Source: Larix kaempferi | Lineage: Eukaryota > Streptophyta > Pinopsida > Pinales > Pinaceae | Direction of reading: 5' to 3' | Length of the DNA stretch: 64,000 nt | NCBI GenBank assembly: GCA_027924585.1 | Contig: BSBM01000764.1 | Location: 683,501-747,500, forward strand | Part shown: positions 9,525 through 21,800 of the stretch, piece after piece | Position numbering within the stretch: position 1 is the stretch's first letter | Layout of the letters: each line of letters starts with the position of its first letter | Translations under genes and position numbers: made by a program | The notes under the pieces: generated by a model | Told to the model about the DNA's origin: nothing | Seen by the model: the letters and a program-made list of their open reading frames with translations, nothing else | Database searches by the model: none

Positions 9525-12500
9525 TGCAACATCCCGAAAAAATCACAAAAATTTAAAATTTTTCTACGTGACATTTATTGCTTATTTAATGTATGCAGAA
9601 ATAGAACAATGCATAAAATGTTATCTTGCTGTACTAAATGCCATGCTGATTTATAATGTAAGAAATTGGCGACTAATAGATTTCAGCTTATGTCTTGATG
9701 TTATTCATATTTAGTTGTACTGCTACAAACTTCTACTGTTGTTGTTTATGAATGATGAAACAACTGTTTGACTAATGTGCTTTTGTTTGATTGATGAAGG
9801 GGTCCTACGGACGCCCCGAGGCTTACTTAGCATTCGTGCTAAAGCATGTGATTTCTTACTTGTGACAGTTTACAGGTAAGAGTGTAAAGTTGCGACAAGT
9901 ATTCAAACAGTTTTTCAGAGAAGGTCTGTAATGATCATATCGCAGTTTTGTACTCAGAATTATTTTTGGTTTGCAATCATGTCGAACTGTATGTAATTAT
10001 CTATCTTCATCCTCCGTGGCAATTTGTGGAAATTCTATGTATAACTGTTTTGCCAACATGCCTAGGGACTATACTCCTACCAAGGTTATGATAACTTTGA
10101 TTGTTGATGTGTCTTTTATTGCTACATAATAGGGTGTATGTGGTGCATTTCCTAGATTATATTCTATAACCAAATTGCAAGGTGTTTATGAAACACTATC
10201 GATCCCATTATAAAATAATGTTTATGGTAATATTAACACACTATTGTAAAATATATCACATTTATATAATGTGAGTTGTGTGCATTGTGATACCCTATTT
10301 GATACTACACCATATAAAGCTTATTGATGTTATGCAAACGATACGAGTTGTATGCAAACAAAATGATCTATGTGCAAACAATATGGATTATATGCAAATA
10401 TGTAATACTATACTAACCTATTTTGTATTATGCAATATGTAATACTATGCGATATGTGATGCTATGCAAACATAGGTTACTATATGAACCCTCGCATTAT
10501 CTATCCAACCTTGTACAAACATGTCGTGACAAGGTGGTATATCACGACTATACCATATGCAAAGTCCAATGTAATAAGTGTTATGATTTGAATGTTAATG
10601 TCATAGGTTGGCAAGTGTAACCGTAACTTATGCATTGAATGCTTACAACTACTGTGGATAGTGGGATTTCATCGTGGATGGTATAGCTGGTTTGTTCACA
10701 TTCCAATACAGTGGTATTGATCCTCCTTGCGATGATGTGTAAACATAATAGTTCAAAGGTTGATGATTTGGATCCTTCGTGGCGATTGTAATGATAACAC
10801 ATTTAATGTGGTAGATGGTATTGATGCTTCGTAAGTCTACCCGGTGATCTCCACCGTTGATCTGGCAGTGTAATGATGGGTGTGGGTTAGACCTTACCTT
10901 TGTTTCCATCGTAGTGTTTATTGCGAACTTGGCGTTTGGTAGTTATGGCTCTGCGTCTGGCCGACAGGATGAGGGTTTGTAGGTGGTTGTTTTTCTTGTA
11001 GAGGCATAGCTTCTGCGTTTTGAACTTGTGACCTGTTTTCACTTAAAGAGCCGAACTCTCCAGTTTATGTACAATGGATATTTGTTAAGTTGGTGGCTTT
11101 GGTTTGTTTTCTTGATGTGGTTCGATACCAATCCAGTTGAGGGTTTATTTTTTTTTTTTAAAATTGGGTATGAGATGAGAGGTTAGGGCTTCGCTAGGAT
11201 TGATATAATTCTCGGCACTGTGTTACTGTTTTAAGGTTAAAAGTTATGTATGGGGTTTCCTTCAGCCTCGGCATTTGATAGTATGAGAATTTACAATTAC
11301 TGTTGTTCCTGTCTGGTGTTTGATGCTGCTACTTGCCAACGATTAAAAAGGTAATGTGTTTGACTCTTTCACTGTAATGTTCATACATGGGTGCTAACAG
11401 GTTGTTCGAATTCGATACTGTAATTATTCCTTTCAGAGATATTGTTTTTAACCACGTTTATAATGTCTTTGCAGGTGTAATGTTCAAAGGTTTCTCCAGT
11501 CTATCTCCAGTCTAGGCGTTGAAGGTTGGAAATAGCTATACCAATCGGTAAGCCTCGACGGTTGCCCTGAAACTTTGTGTAAATGAAGATGATGGCCGAC
11601 TGTGTGATGTTTTGTGTGTTTGTGTTTTAACTCAGAGAGTTTGTAATTTTGTCGAGATAGGGTTTGTCAACTTTTAAAAGAATGGGGAGGAGGATTCCTC
11701 GACCCAAGAGGCATGAGCCTGTTATGTTTAATGGCTGTCGTGTGAAGTGGTTCTTTCTCATAGACTTGAGATAATGTAAAGAATTGGGTTTCGATATCCT
11801 ACTACTATCGTTTTTCTTTTTGTGAACGATGAAAAACTGAAATGTAAAAATACGATGGATTAATTTATATGAAGTTTGTACAAATGATGAGTCTGTTGCT
11901 AAAGAATAGATGTTGCCTTTGTGGAAGGCTTGCAGCCTGTATGCACTTCGTTAATTTTGTACCTGTGTTGCTGCATTTAAAACTTATGAAGTTTCCCTAA
12001 GGGTTAGGGTTTCGTCATTTGGGGCTTGACCCGTGAACATAACCTATAGTTCGTTGATAATGTAGAAGTGAACTTATGTTTTAGTAGACCTTTGCGTTTA
12101 TCTTAACTATAAAACAATGGGTGAAAGTTTGTAAATAATAAAACAACTGTTGCTTTTTCTAGAAAACAAAAGGTAGATGTTTTGTAACTGTGGAAGACTT
12201 CCATCTGTGAATAGTTTAAAGATTTGTAACTAATGTTGCGTTTTCAATATATAAGAAGTTGTGTATAAGGGTTTTGTCTTTATGTGGAAGCATGGCTCGA
12301 ACCTGTTCCTTGATATAATATCTGCGATCCTACTTGTTGTTTGTGCTATTGTTAGAATCATTCCTTAAATGTTGTAAAGGCTAGCTTGTTTGTACGTTGT
12401 CGAGACTATAATATGTGTCGATTTTTAGGAAGAAAATAACACAATGTTTGAGTTTCTCCTTTCAAAAGTTATTCGTCAAACTGGCTGTGTGCCGAGGGTT

Positions 12501-14047
12501 TTTAAGATACTAATTTTAAATTATTTTGAATGAAAATGTTGACTATAATTGAAAGCTAATAACACTGTTAGGGTTATAGCATGATTCAATAAATGTGTCA
12601 ATGGAATGAGCAACATTTAACTAAATTATAACAATTCTAGGATGTTGTTTTGAAGGGGTATTACCCTTGGTCAAAACCGGAATGATAATTGTTATAAGAT
12701 TCTGTTGATAGAAAAAAAACATGATATGCTAGTTTTGTGTGATGAGGGTTGTAAACGTATTGTTAGTGTTTAAGATTTTTCTACTGTATGTTTGGATTCT
12801 AAACCTGCAACTATCTGCTTATAAAGTTGACTATGTTTCTAAATACTATAACAGAGAAAATAATTTATATAATCTTCAGAAGGGAAAAGTATTTATTCCT
12901 AAATAACTAATATTAATAAAACAAGGAAAACATTACTATATATTCTGGGAACAATTATTTGTGCAAAAATAACAAGGATAAACACTAATATATGTAAACA
13001 TAGAAAATTTACAGTGAACAGTAACTTAAGGAAATACATCATTTGCATCTTCTCATTCACATGGCTATCTTGCCTATCATACCTATCTATTTTAATTTGT
13101 CTCTCTACTAGAGTACGATGCTGTTCCTTTTTGCAAGGGGAAAAATGCAGAGATCATTTATTTCATTCAGCATTTCTATTCATAATTTTAAACTGATTCA
13201 GAAATAAAAGTAGAAGCATTTAAACCAGAACACATTCTGTAAATAAAATTAAATAATTGTAAAGAAACAGATTTAACTACTAACATTAGATAAACAAATA
13301 GAACCTGTAGATGATGATAGGGCCGCCAAACACCCAAGGAGGCCTGTTCCTCCCAACCTGCTTCAGAAGAAGCAGCTCGACTGTTGACTTCTAGTGAACC
13401 CTCGAGCCTGATTACTGATCCAATAAGTTGGTGGAATCTGTGTAGAAGCAAGGCACTCAAAAATGCGTTCTCCACTCAGCATCAACCTCCTGAAATAAAA
13501 TGCATTCTCGACTCAGCATCAACTTCCTGAACTCAATAAGAGTTTGGCAGACTCACAACATGAACAACAACATAGCATATCCCCTCATCAAATCTCTTGG
13601 GTGCAAACACAACAAAACCCCAAGGTAAATTTCCTCGTCAGGAAAAGTAATGAACCTCAGTTCACAATTTGATGGCTATTATATAGATTGCCTAGTTGTT
13701 TTAGTGGTCAGTTTGGAATAAATGAACCTCAAGCTCCAGTGTCATCTTTCAGGGCACTATGACCACATTTCAAGGGAGTTGTCCCATACCAACAGTGAGT
13801 TAGTTGCATCATGATGCTGCCACTTGTCCATTGCCTTCTACCCCAGATTCCATTCCACCTAGTGGATCAGTAACCACTCTTTCAATAGTCCTCTTAGGTG
13901 TTTGTCTCCCATTTTATTTATTTAATAATAATATATTGTGCAAATTACAGTCATCCTTGGACATCTGTCCAACATAAAACTTTACAATAAAAATTATTAT
14001 AATGTTTGCCAACACAAAATGTTTTCCAGCAAAAAGGGTATGTTACA
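9525..14047 (-). repeat. 3' LTR of the chromovirus (4523 bp)
   Basis: It is nearly collinear with 18900-23414 over its whole length. It starts TGCAACATCCCG on the plus strand (TGTAACATCCCG in the other copy, so one terminal base has changed) and ends GTTACA. Short reading frames inside, such as 13014-13196 and 13188-13475, are not conserved as proteins between the two LTR copies and are not called genes. A cluster of TATGCAAAC-like words lies at 10328-10565. A 40-bp duplication (CTCAGCATCAACCTCCTGAA) lies near 13450-13530. Confidence 0.95.
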
Positions 14048-14064
14048 AACACCCCCACTTAAGC
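14048..14064 (-). other. Polypurine tract of the chromovirus
   Basis: On the minus strand AAGTGGGGGTGTT abuts the 3' LTR start. This purine run primes plus-strand DNA synthesis and confirms the LTR border and orientation. Confidence 0.8.
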
Positions 14065-14086
14065 TCAACATTGTCTTCGATGTTGC

Positions 14087-15574
14087 TTATTCATCATCAA
14101 GTTCCTCATGGAACAGAACTGGATATGCTGCCCGCATATTACTTTCCAGCTCCCAAGTAGCTTCATCAGGGCTAAGGTGCTTCCATTGCACCTTTACCTG
14201 CCCTATGGTGTGATTCCGAAGCATAATTTCCCTCCGGTCGAGAATACAGTCTAGTTCCACCTGAAAATATCCTTCGGATTCCACCTGTATGTCATTCCAA
14301 TTCAGCACATGAGTAGCATCGTGCACATACTTCTTTAAAACAGAAACGTGAAAAACATTGTGAATTTTTAAATTATATGGCAATGCGAATTGATATGCAA
14401 CAGCTCCAATCCTTAATAGGATTTCGAGTGGTCCACAATACCTTGGTGCTAATTTATCAGAGCTCCCAAGCTTCAAAGATTTTTTCTTGGGCTTTACCTT
14501 TATAAAAACATGGTCTCCTACCTGAAATTCTCTTTTAGTGCGTTTCAAATCAGCATGGCTTTTCTGCCGATCTTGGGCAACCTTTAAGTTACCTTGAACC
14601 TATTTCATGGTTAGCTCCATTTCTTTCAATAAATCTGGTCCTAATATCAATCTGTCTACAGGATTATCCCAAGAAATTGGAGTACAACATTTTCTTCCAT
14701 GCAGAATCTCAAATGGACTTAACTTAGCGAATGCTTGATAATTATTATTGTAGGCAAATTCTGCTAAATGCAAGTAATCTTCCCACTTAGATGGCTGATC
14801 TTTAACATACAATCTTAACATGTTTTCTAAAATCTGATTTACTCTTTCTGTTTGACCATCAGTTTGTGGGTGGAAAGAAGTGCTGAAATTTAATTTAGTA
14901 TTTAATCCTTTAAACAGTGCTGTCCAAAAGTTACTGGTGAACTTAGAGTCTTGGTCTGAAATATTTACCTTTGGAATTCCATGCAAGCGAAAAAGTTGCT
15001 TCATGAAAGTATCTGCAATGTTAGAAACCTTGAAAGTAGTTTTAACAGGAATAAAATGAGCAGCTTTACTAAGTTTATCAACAACAACCATAATTGAGTC
15101 ATTCTGCTTTTGATTTTTAGGCAAACCTGTAATAAAGTCAATGCTTATAATTTCCCATTTCCATTCTGGAATTGGTAAGGGCTGTAATAGCCGAGCTGGA
15201 TGTTGATGTTCAGCTTTAATAATCTGACATTCAAAGCATCTAGCTATATATTCGGCAACTTCACTCTTCATGTTGGGCCAAAAATACTCCTTTCTTAACA
15301 TAGTTATCATTTTCTAATAACCAGGATGCCCTGAATAAGGACTCTTGTGAACTTCATCTAAAATCAGCAACTTAACCTTCGAAAAATTAGGCACATAAAT
15401 TCTGTTTTTATATGTTAAGAAGCCTTTTTCATTAATACTGAAATCTGTTATAACATTTTCAGATGAATTTTCAGCCACTTTATCATGTAATTTTTGGTAA
15501 TTTTTCGTCTTGCTTAATTCCTTCTTCGATCTGATTTTCAAGATCAGTTTTAAAAGTATTGATTGCTGCCACAA
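14087..15574 (-). pseudogene. Chromovirus integrase with C-terminal chromodomain
   Basis: Minus strand, one frame throughout. The zinc-binding HHCC region contains LDEVHKSPYSGHPGY and CFECQ. The catalytic core shows WEIISIDFITGLP (Asp), VNISDQDSKFTSNFW (Asp) and HPQTDGQTERVNQ (Glu), so the D,D,E triad is intact. The C-terminus has the GDHVFIKVKP block and the chromodomain (RNHTIGQVKVQWKHLSPDEA, then TWELE), which in this class directs insertion to particular chromatin. TAA or TAG codons interrupt at 15311-15313 and 14597-14599. The frame differs from the RNase H segment, so a frameshift lies near 15,530. Confidence 0.92.
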
Positions 15575-16046
15575 AACTCAGTCTAGCATTTCTGCTCAGT
15601 GCATCAGTAACCTTATTTTCCTTTCCATTAATGTGATGGATCTCGAAATCATAATCGCTAAGGAAAGCTAACCACCTAGCTTGCCTTGCGTTACGATTTG
15701 TTTGATCCAATAAATACTTTAAGCCCTTATTATCAGTCATTAAAATGAATTTTCTTCCGATCAAGTGATGGCGCCACATTTTTAAAGCATGTATCACCGC
15801 TGCCAACTCAAGATCATAAGTAGCATAATTCTTTTCATGTATTTTTAACTTCCTTGACTCAAAAGCAATTGCATGACCTTCTTGACTTAAGACCCCTCCA
15901 AGTCCATCGTTGCATGCATCTGTGCATACGACGAAATCCTTATTGGGATCTACAATTTTTAAAATGGGTGCTGTAGTTAACAATTCTTTTAACTTATTAA
16001 AACTGTATTGACACTTTTGATCCCATACGAATTTCTTCCCTTTCTG
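15483..16046 (-). pseudogene. Chromovirus RNase H domain
   Basis: The segment begins after a stop at 16047-16049 and includes LTTAPILKIVDPNKDFVV, then CTDACNDGLGGVLSQ (first catalytic Asp), YDLELAAVIHALKMWRHHL (Glu) and FILMTDNKGLKYLLDQ (Asp), ending in INGKENKVTDALSR (last Asp). All four acidic positions look kept. It overlaps the start of the integrase frame by about 90 bp because of a frameshift, not because of a true gene overlap. Confidence 0.9.
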
Positions 16047-16700
16047 CTACAAAGAAGTGATGGGGTTAACAATTCTAGAGAACCCTTCAATAAACTTTCT
16101 ATAATACCCCGTTATTCCCATGAATGACCGTACATCAGTAACGTCTTTTGGGACAGGCCATTCATTAATTGCTTTTATTTTATCAGGATCAATAGAAATA
16201 CCATCTTTAGAAATTATATGACCCAAGTACTGAATTTTATCTTTATAGAAATCACACTTACTGAACTTAGCGTAGAGCTGATGTTCTCTAAGTACTTGTA
16301 AAATGATTTTTAAATGTTCATCATGCTCTTCTTTAGTTTTTGAGTAAACCAGGATATCATCAATGAATACCACTACGAACTTATCCAAATATTTATGCAG
16401 AACGTTGTTCATTAAACACATGAACACTGCCAGTGCATTGGTTAGCCCAAAAGGCATAACTACGAACTTGTAGTGTCCATAACGCGTTCTGAATATGTCC
16501 TCGTCTTTTATCCGGACTTGATGATAACTCGACCTTAGATAAATTTTAGTGAATATCTCTGCTCCGCGTACTTGATCAAATAGATCATCTATGTGGGGTA
16601 AAGGATACCAGTTCTTAATTGTCATTTTATTAAGCTGACGGTAATCAATGCACAAATGCATGGTACCGTCCTTCTTTTTAACAAAAATTACTGGTGCTCC
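16047..16700 (-). pseudogene. Chromovirus reverse transcriptase core
   Basis: Typical Ty3 RT blocks: [30 protein letters not shown], and motif [14 protein letters not shown] (FIDD about residues 99-102). Motif A, normally KIDLRSGYHQ, reads [11 protein letters not shown]: the catalytic Asp (residue about 41) is Tyr by a GAT-to-TAT change. This alone would abolish polymerase activity. TAG stops flank the segment at 16701-16703 (a Trp in relatives) and 16047-16049 (a Gln in relatives). Confidence 0.92.
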
Positions 16701-17195
16701 CTAAGGGGACACACTAGGCCTTATGTAGTTTTTATCTATTAATTCTTTTAGCTGAGATTTTAACTCATTTAACTCAAGGATATTCATCTTATAGGGGGCC
16801 TTCGAGTTTGGTACTACACCGGGTACTGACTCAATGGTGAAATCAAGTTCTCTTTTCGGAGGTAATCCTGGAATTTCTTCCGGGAATACATCAGAAAAGT
16901 CCCTAAGGATGGGAATATCCTCTAGTTTTAACTTGTCTTCTTTAGATGTGCACTCATCATTAATAACATTAGCAGTAAACATTTTACAACCTTTCCTAGC
17001 AGCTCTCTTTACTTGTAAGGCAGAAATCTGCCTATGAATTCCTTTTACTATTTCTGAATTACCTTCATTATTTATACATGTAAAAGATTTATCATCGCAA
17101 TTCAGTAAAACTCTATGTTGTTCAAGCCAATCCATACCAATCAACAAATCATATGACCCCAAGGGTAAAACATTCAGATTAATTTGCGTTTTCAA
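16701..17195 (-). pseudogene. Chromovirus protease C-terminus and RT N-terminus
   Basis: This open segment starts in the second half of the aspartic protease (LPLGSYDLLIGMDWLEQHRV, the conserved flap/ILGMDWL block). It continues through the linker FSDVFPEEIPGLPPKRELDF, the standard start of Ty3 RT, to LKELIDKNYIRPSVSP. The catalytic half of the protease (DPGANLSYI) is in the gag frame just upstream, so the protease is split by a frameshift near 17,200. Confidence 0.88.
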
Positions 17196-17200
17196 CTGAC

Positions 17201-18755
17201 TTAAAATACTTCACAATTCTTGACATAATCTGTAACCTTTCTTTTAGTTCCTATTGCAAGCTGAACTAACCATGCATTATCAAATTTCTCTGTTTTTAAC
17301 TTGCAACGGTTTACTAAAGTAGGTGAAATATAACTTAGATTTGCACCTGGATCTATCAAAATAGAAATAGACTCGTTTTGTATCATACCTTCAATTTCGA
17401 CCATGGATGTTTGATGGTCCGCTTGACGGTTCTCCAATGCTGCATTTATCCTGGGCATTTCTCTTGTGATATCTCCAACTGGAGGTTCTGCTTGCATAGT
17501 ATGAATGTTGTTAGCTATCCTCTTGTTGCGTGGGCAATTTGCTCTCTTATGTGGTCCGCCACATTCATAACACTTTATGGGTCCTTTCTGTTCAGCATAC
17601 CTGTTATTGTTGTTATTGTTATTGCTGTGATTATTATTATTAGGTACATTTCTTGCAGCAGTAGAGTTCTGAGATGTATTATTCTGGTAATTATTAAGAA
17701 AATTTCTGTTATCAAAATTTTTCTTAAAACCTCCAGCATTATGATTAAAATTCTTCTTCTTATAATCATACTGATTAGTCTTACTGTTCTTCCAGCCAGT
17801 TGTTCCTTCTCTTTTTCTGTTTTGATCAAAACAAAAATTTGCCTTCCTCATGGCCTCTTCCAAAGTGGAAGTATTATCATACTCAATACGATCTTTTATA
17901 TTAAAAGATAAACAACTGAGAAACCTTTGCACTTTAGGCTTTTCCTCAACCATGTAGGGTACGTACCTCAGCAAGCTAAGGAACTTGCTGCACAATTCTT
18001 TCATGTTCATTGTACCCAACTTTAAATTGTAAAACTCCTTTGACTTATCTTCAAAATATTGTTCCAACAAAAATTTATTTTTAAACAAACTTTTAAACAT
18101 AGTCCAAGTTACTTCTTTTTCTTTTATACTCTTGATCCTTTTAAGATCCTGCCACCAAATATCTGCCTTCCTGGTCAGATTGTAAATGACCATCTTGGCT
18201 TTCAGTTGAGAAGAGTAGTGGTAAATATTAAAGTACTTTTTCATTCCAGACAACCAAGCTTCTGCTGTCTCACCTTTCTCACTTTCGCCATTAAAGGTAG
18301 GTGGCTTAATCTTTTTAAATTCCTTAATAATCTGTTCATGATGCTTATGTTTTCTCTTTTTAGAGTAGTATTCATTGTTACTGCTGTCATAATTTATGTC
18401 TTCATTACTTGAATCAGATTTAAAGGATGAGTAACTGTTCCTTTTATCATTTCTTGTTTTCTTATGCTTATGTTGGTGGGACATTATTTCAGAATCAGCC
18501 TTAAATTCTGATTTTCTGCCTCTTTCATCACTATGACAGTTTCCTTTTAAACTCTGTTGTAACTCTTCCTGTACCTTAAGGATCCGTTCATTTTCTTATT
18601 TAACAGCTTTTTAACTCAGATTTTAAATCCTGTATAGTGCGTAAAATTTCAAAAGACTGGTTGTTTAACTCAACATAAATTCCTTCAGTATTGTTATTAT
18701 TAATGTGTTCATTACGAGGAGATCTGTCCTCTGCTGATTCCTCTGGTATTTCCAT
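17201..18755 (-). pseudogene. gag: Chromovirus Gag plus N-terminal half of protease
   Basis: The main open frame is 17201-18484, but a better start is ATG at 18755: from there MEIPEESAEDRSPRNEH runs to a stop near 18,609, and after a frameshift and one TAA codon the frame continues into the 18484 segment. The capsid region contains PTFNGESEKGETAEAWLSGM and VTWTMFKSLFKNKFL. An Asn-rich linker (HSNNNNNNNRYAEQ) precedes the zinc knuckle CYECGGPHKRANCP (CX2CX3HX4C, the form usual in chromoviruses). The segment ends with the protease active site SILIDPGANLSYISP. Gag builds the particle, and the knuckle binds RNA. Confidence 0.88.
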
Positions 18756-18885
18756 ACCTGCAATTAAAGGTCAATCTGTTCTGTGTAAAAATAAAATAAA
18801 ATTAGAAAAGTTAGTAACATAAACTTTCTGATTTATTTTCTGTTTGCGTGCATGAGCCTCAATCAGGCCTAGAGTTTGAACTTGC

Positions 18886-18897
18886 GCTCTGATACCA
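18886..18897 (-). other. Primer-binding site, initiator-Met tRNA
   Basis: The minus strand reads TGGTATCAGAGC two bases inside the 5' LTR end. It is a perfect 12-base match to the complement of the plant initiator-Met tRNA 3' end. Confidence 0.95.
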
Positions 18898-18899
18898 CA

Positions 18900-21800
18900 T
18901 GTAACATCCCGGAAAAATCACAAAAATTGAAAATTTTTCTACGTGACATTTATTGCTTATTTAATGTATGCGGAAATAGAACAATGCATAAAATGTTATC
19001 TTGCTGTACTAAATGCCATGCTGATTTATAATGTAAGAAATTGGTGACTAACAAATTTCAGCTTATGTCTTGATGTTATTCATATTTAGTTGTACTGCTA
19101 CAAACTTCTACTGTTGTTGTTTATGAATGATGAAACAACTGTTTGACCAATGTGATTTTGTTTGATTGATGAAGGGTTCCTACGGATGCCCCGAGGCTTA
19201 CTCAGCATTCGTGCTAAAGCATGTGATTTCTTACTTGTGACAGTTTACAGGTAAGAGTGTAAAGTTGCGACAAGTATTCAAACAGTTTTTCAGATAAGGT
19301 CTGTAATGATCATATCGCAGTTTTGTACTCAGAATTATTTTTGGTTTCCAATCATGTCGAACTGTATGTAATTATCTATCTTCATCCTCCGTGGCAATTT
19401 GTGGAAATTCTATGTATAACTGTTTTGCTAACATGCCTAGGGACTATACTCCTACCAAGGTTATGATAACTTTGATTGTTGATGTGTCTTTTATTGCTAC
19501 ATAATAGGGTGTATGTGGTGCATTTCCTAGATTATATTCTATAACTAAATTGCAAGGTGTTTATGAAACACTATCGATCCCATTATAAAATAATGTTTAT
19601 GGTAATATTAACACACTATTGTAAAATATATCACATTTATATAATGTGAGTTGTGTGCATTGTGATACCCTATTTGATACTATACCATATAAACCTTATT
19701 GATGTTATGCAAACGATGTGAGTTATATGCAAACAATATGATCTATGTGCAAACAATATGGATTATATGCAAATATGTAATACTATACTAACCTATTTGG
19801 TATTATGTAATATGTAATACTATGCGATATGTGATGCTATGCAAACATAGGTTACTATATGAACCCTCGCATTATCTATCCAACCGTGTACAAACATGTC
19901 GTGACAAGGTGGTATATCACGACTATACCATATGCAAAGTCCAATGTAATAAGTGTTATGATTTGAATGTTAATGTCATAGGTTGGCAAGTGTAACTGTA
20001 ACTTATGCATTGAATGCTTACAACTAATGTGGATAGTGGGATTCCATCGTGGATGGTATAGCTGGTTTGTTCACGTGCCAATACAGTGGTATTGATCTTC
20101 CTTGCGATGATGTGTAAACATAATAGTTCAAAGGTTGATGATTTGGCTCCTTCGTGGCGATTGTAATGATAACACATTTAATGTGGTAGATGGTATTGAT
20201 GCTTTGTAAGTCTACCCGGTGATATCCACCGTTGATCTAGTAGTGTAATGATGGATGTGGGTTAAACCCTACCTTTATTTCCATCGTAATGTTTATTGTG
20301 AACTTGGCGTTTGGTAGTTATGGCTCTGCGTCTGGCCGACAGGATGAGGGTTTGTAGGTGGTTGTTTTTCCTGTAGAGGCATATCTTTTGCATTTTGAAC
20401 TTGTGACCTGTGTCACTTAAAGAGCTGAACTCTCTAGTCTCTGTACAATGGATATTTGTTAAGTTGGCGGCTTGGGTTTGTTTTCTTGATGTGGTTCGAT
20501 ACCAAACCAGTTGAGGGTTTATTCTTCTTCTTTTTTAAAAAACTGGGTATGAGATGAGAGGTCAGGGCTTCGCCAAGATTGATGTAATTCTCGGCACTGT
20601 GTTACTGTTTTAAGGTTAAAAGTTATGTATGGGGTTTCCTTCAGCCTTGGCATTCGATAGTATGAGAATTTACAATTACTGTTGCGCTTGTCTGGTGTTT
20701 GATGATGCTACTTGCCAACGATTAAAAAGGTAATGTGTTTGATTCCTTCACTGTAACGTTCATACATGGGTGCTAACAGGTTGTTCGAATTCGATACTAT
20801 AATTATTCCTTTCAGAGATACTGTTTTTAACCACGTTTATAATGTCTTTGCAGGTGTAATGTTCAAAGGTTTCTCCATTCTAGGCATTGAAGGTTGGCAA
20901 TAGCTATACCAACCGGTAAGCCTCGGCGGTTGCCTTGAAACTTTGTGTAAATGAAGATGATGGCCGACTGTGTGATGTTTTGTGTGTTTGTGTTTTAACT
21001 CAGAGAGTTTGTAATTTTGTCGAGATAGGGTTTGTCAACTTTTAAAAAAATGGGGGGGAGGATTCCTCGACCCAAGAGGCATGAGTCTGTTATGTTTGAT
21101 GGCTATTGTGTGAAGTGGTTCTTTCTCACAGACTTGAGATAATGTAAAGAATTGGGTTTCGATATCCTGCTACTATCGTTTTTCTTTTTGTGAACGGTGA
21201 AAAACTTAAATGTAAAAATACAATGGATTAATTTATATGAAGTTTGTACAAATGATGAGTTTGTTGCTAAAGAATAGATGTTGTCTTTGTGGAAGGCTTG
21301 CAGCCTGTATGCAATTCGTTAATTTTGTACCTGTGTTGCTGCATTTCAAACTTATGAAGTTTCCCTAAGGGGTAGGTTTTCGTCGTTTGGGGCTTGACCC
21401 GTGAACATAACCTACAGCTCGTTGATGATGTAGAAGTGAACTTATGTTTTAGCAGACCTCTGCATTTATCTTAACTATAAAACAATTGGTGAAAGTTTGT
21501 GAATAATAAAATGACTATTGCTTTTTTTAGAAAACAAATGGTAGATGTTTTGTAATTGTGGAAGACTTCGGTCTGTGAATAGTTTAAAGATTTGTAACTA
21601 ATGCTGCATTTTCAATATATAAGAAGTTGTGTATAAGGGTTTTGTCTTTATGTGGAAGCATGGCTCGAACCTGTTCCTTGATATAATATCTGTGATCCTA
21701 CTTGTTGTTTGTGCTATTGTTAGAATCATTCCTTAAATGTTGTAAAGGCTAGCTTGTTTGTACGTTGTCGAGACTATAAATTGTGTCGATTTTTAGGAAG

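Noticed and set aside
13014-13475. Short frames inside the chromovirus LTR
   Set aside because: The corresponding frames in the other LTR differ by substitutions without sign of protein conservation, and LTRs are normally non-coding.
17378-17911. 177-codon plus-strand frame with hydrophobic stretches
   Set aside because: It is antisense to the chromovirus gag, whose Asn-rich codons read as Ile/Val-rich on the other strand.
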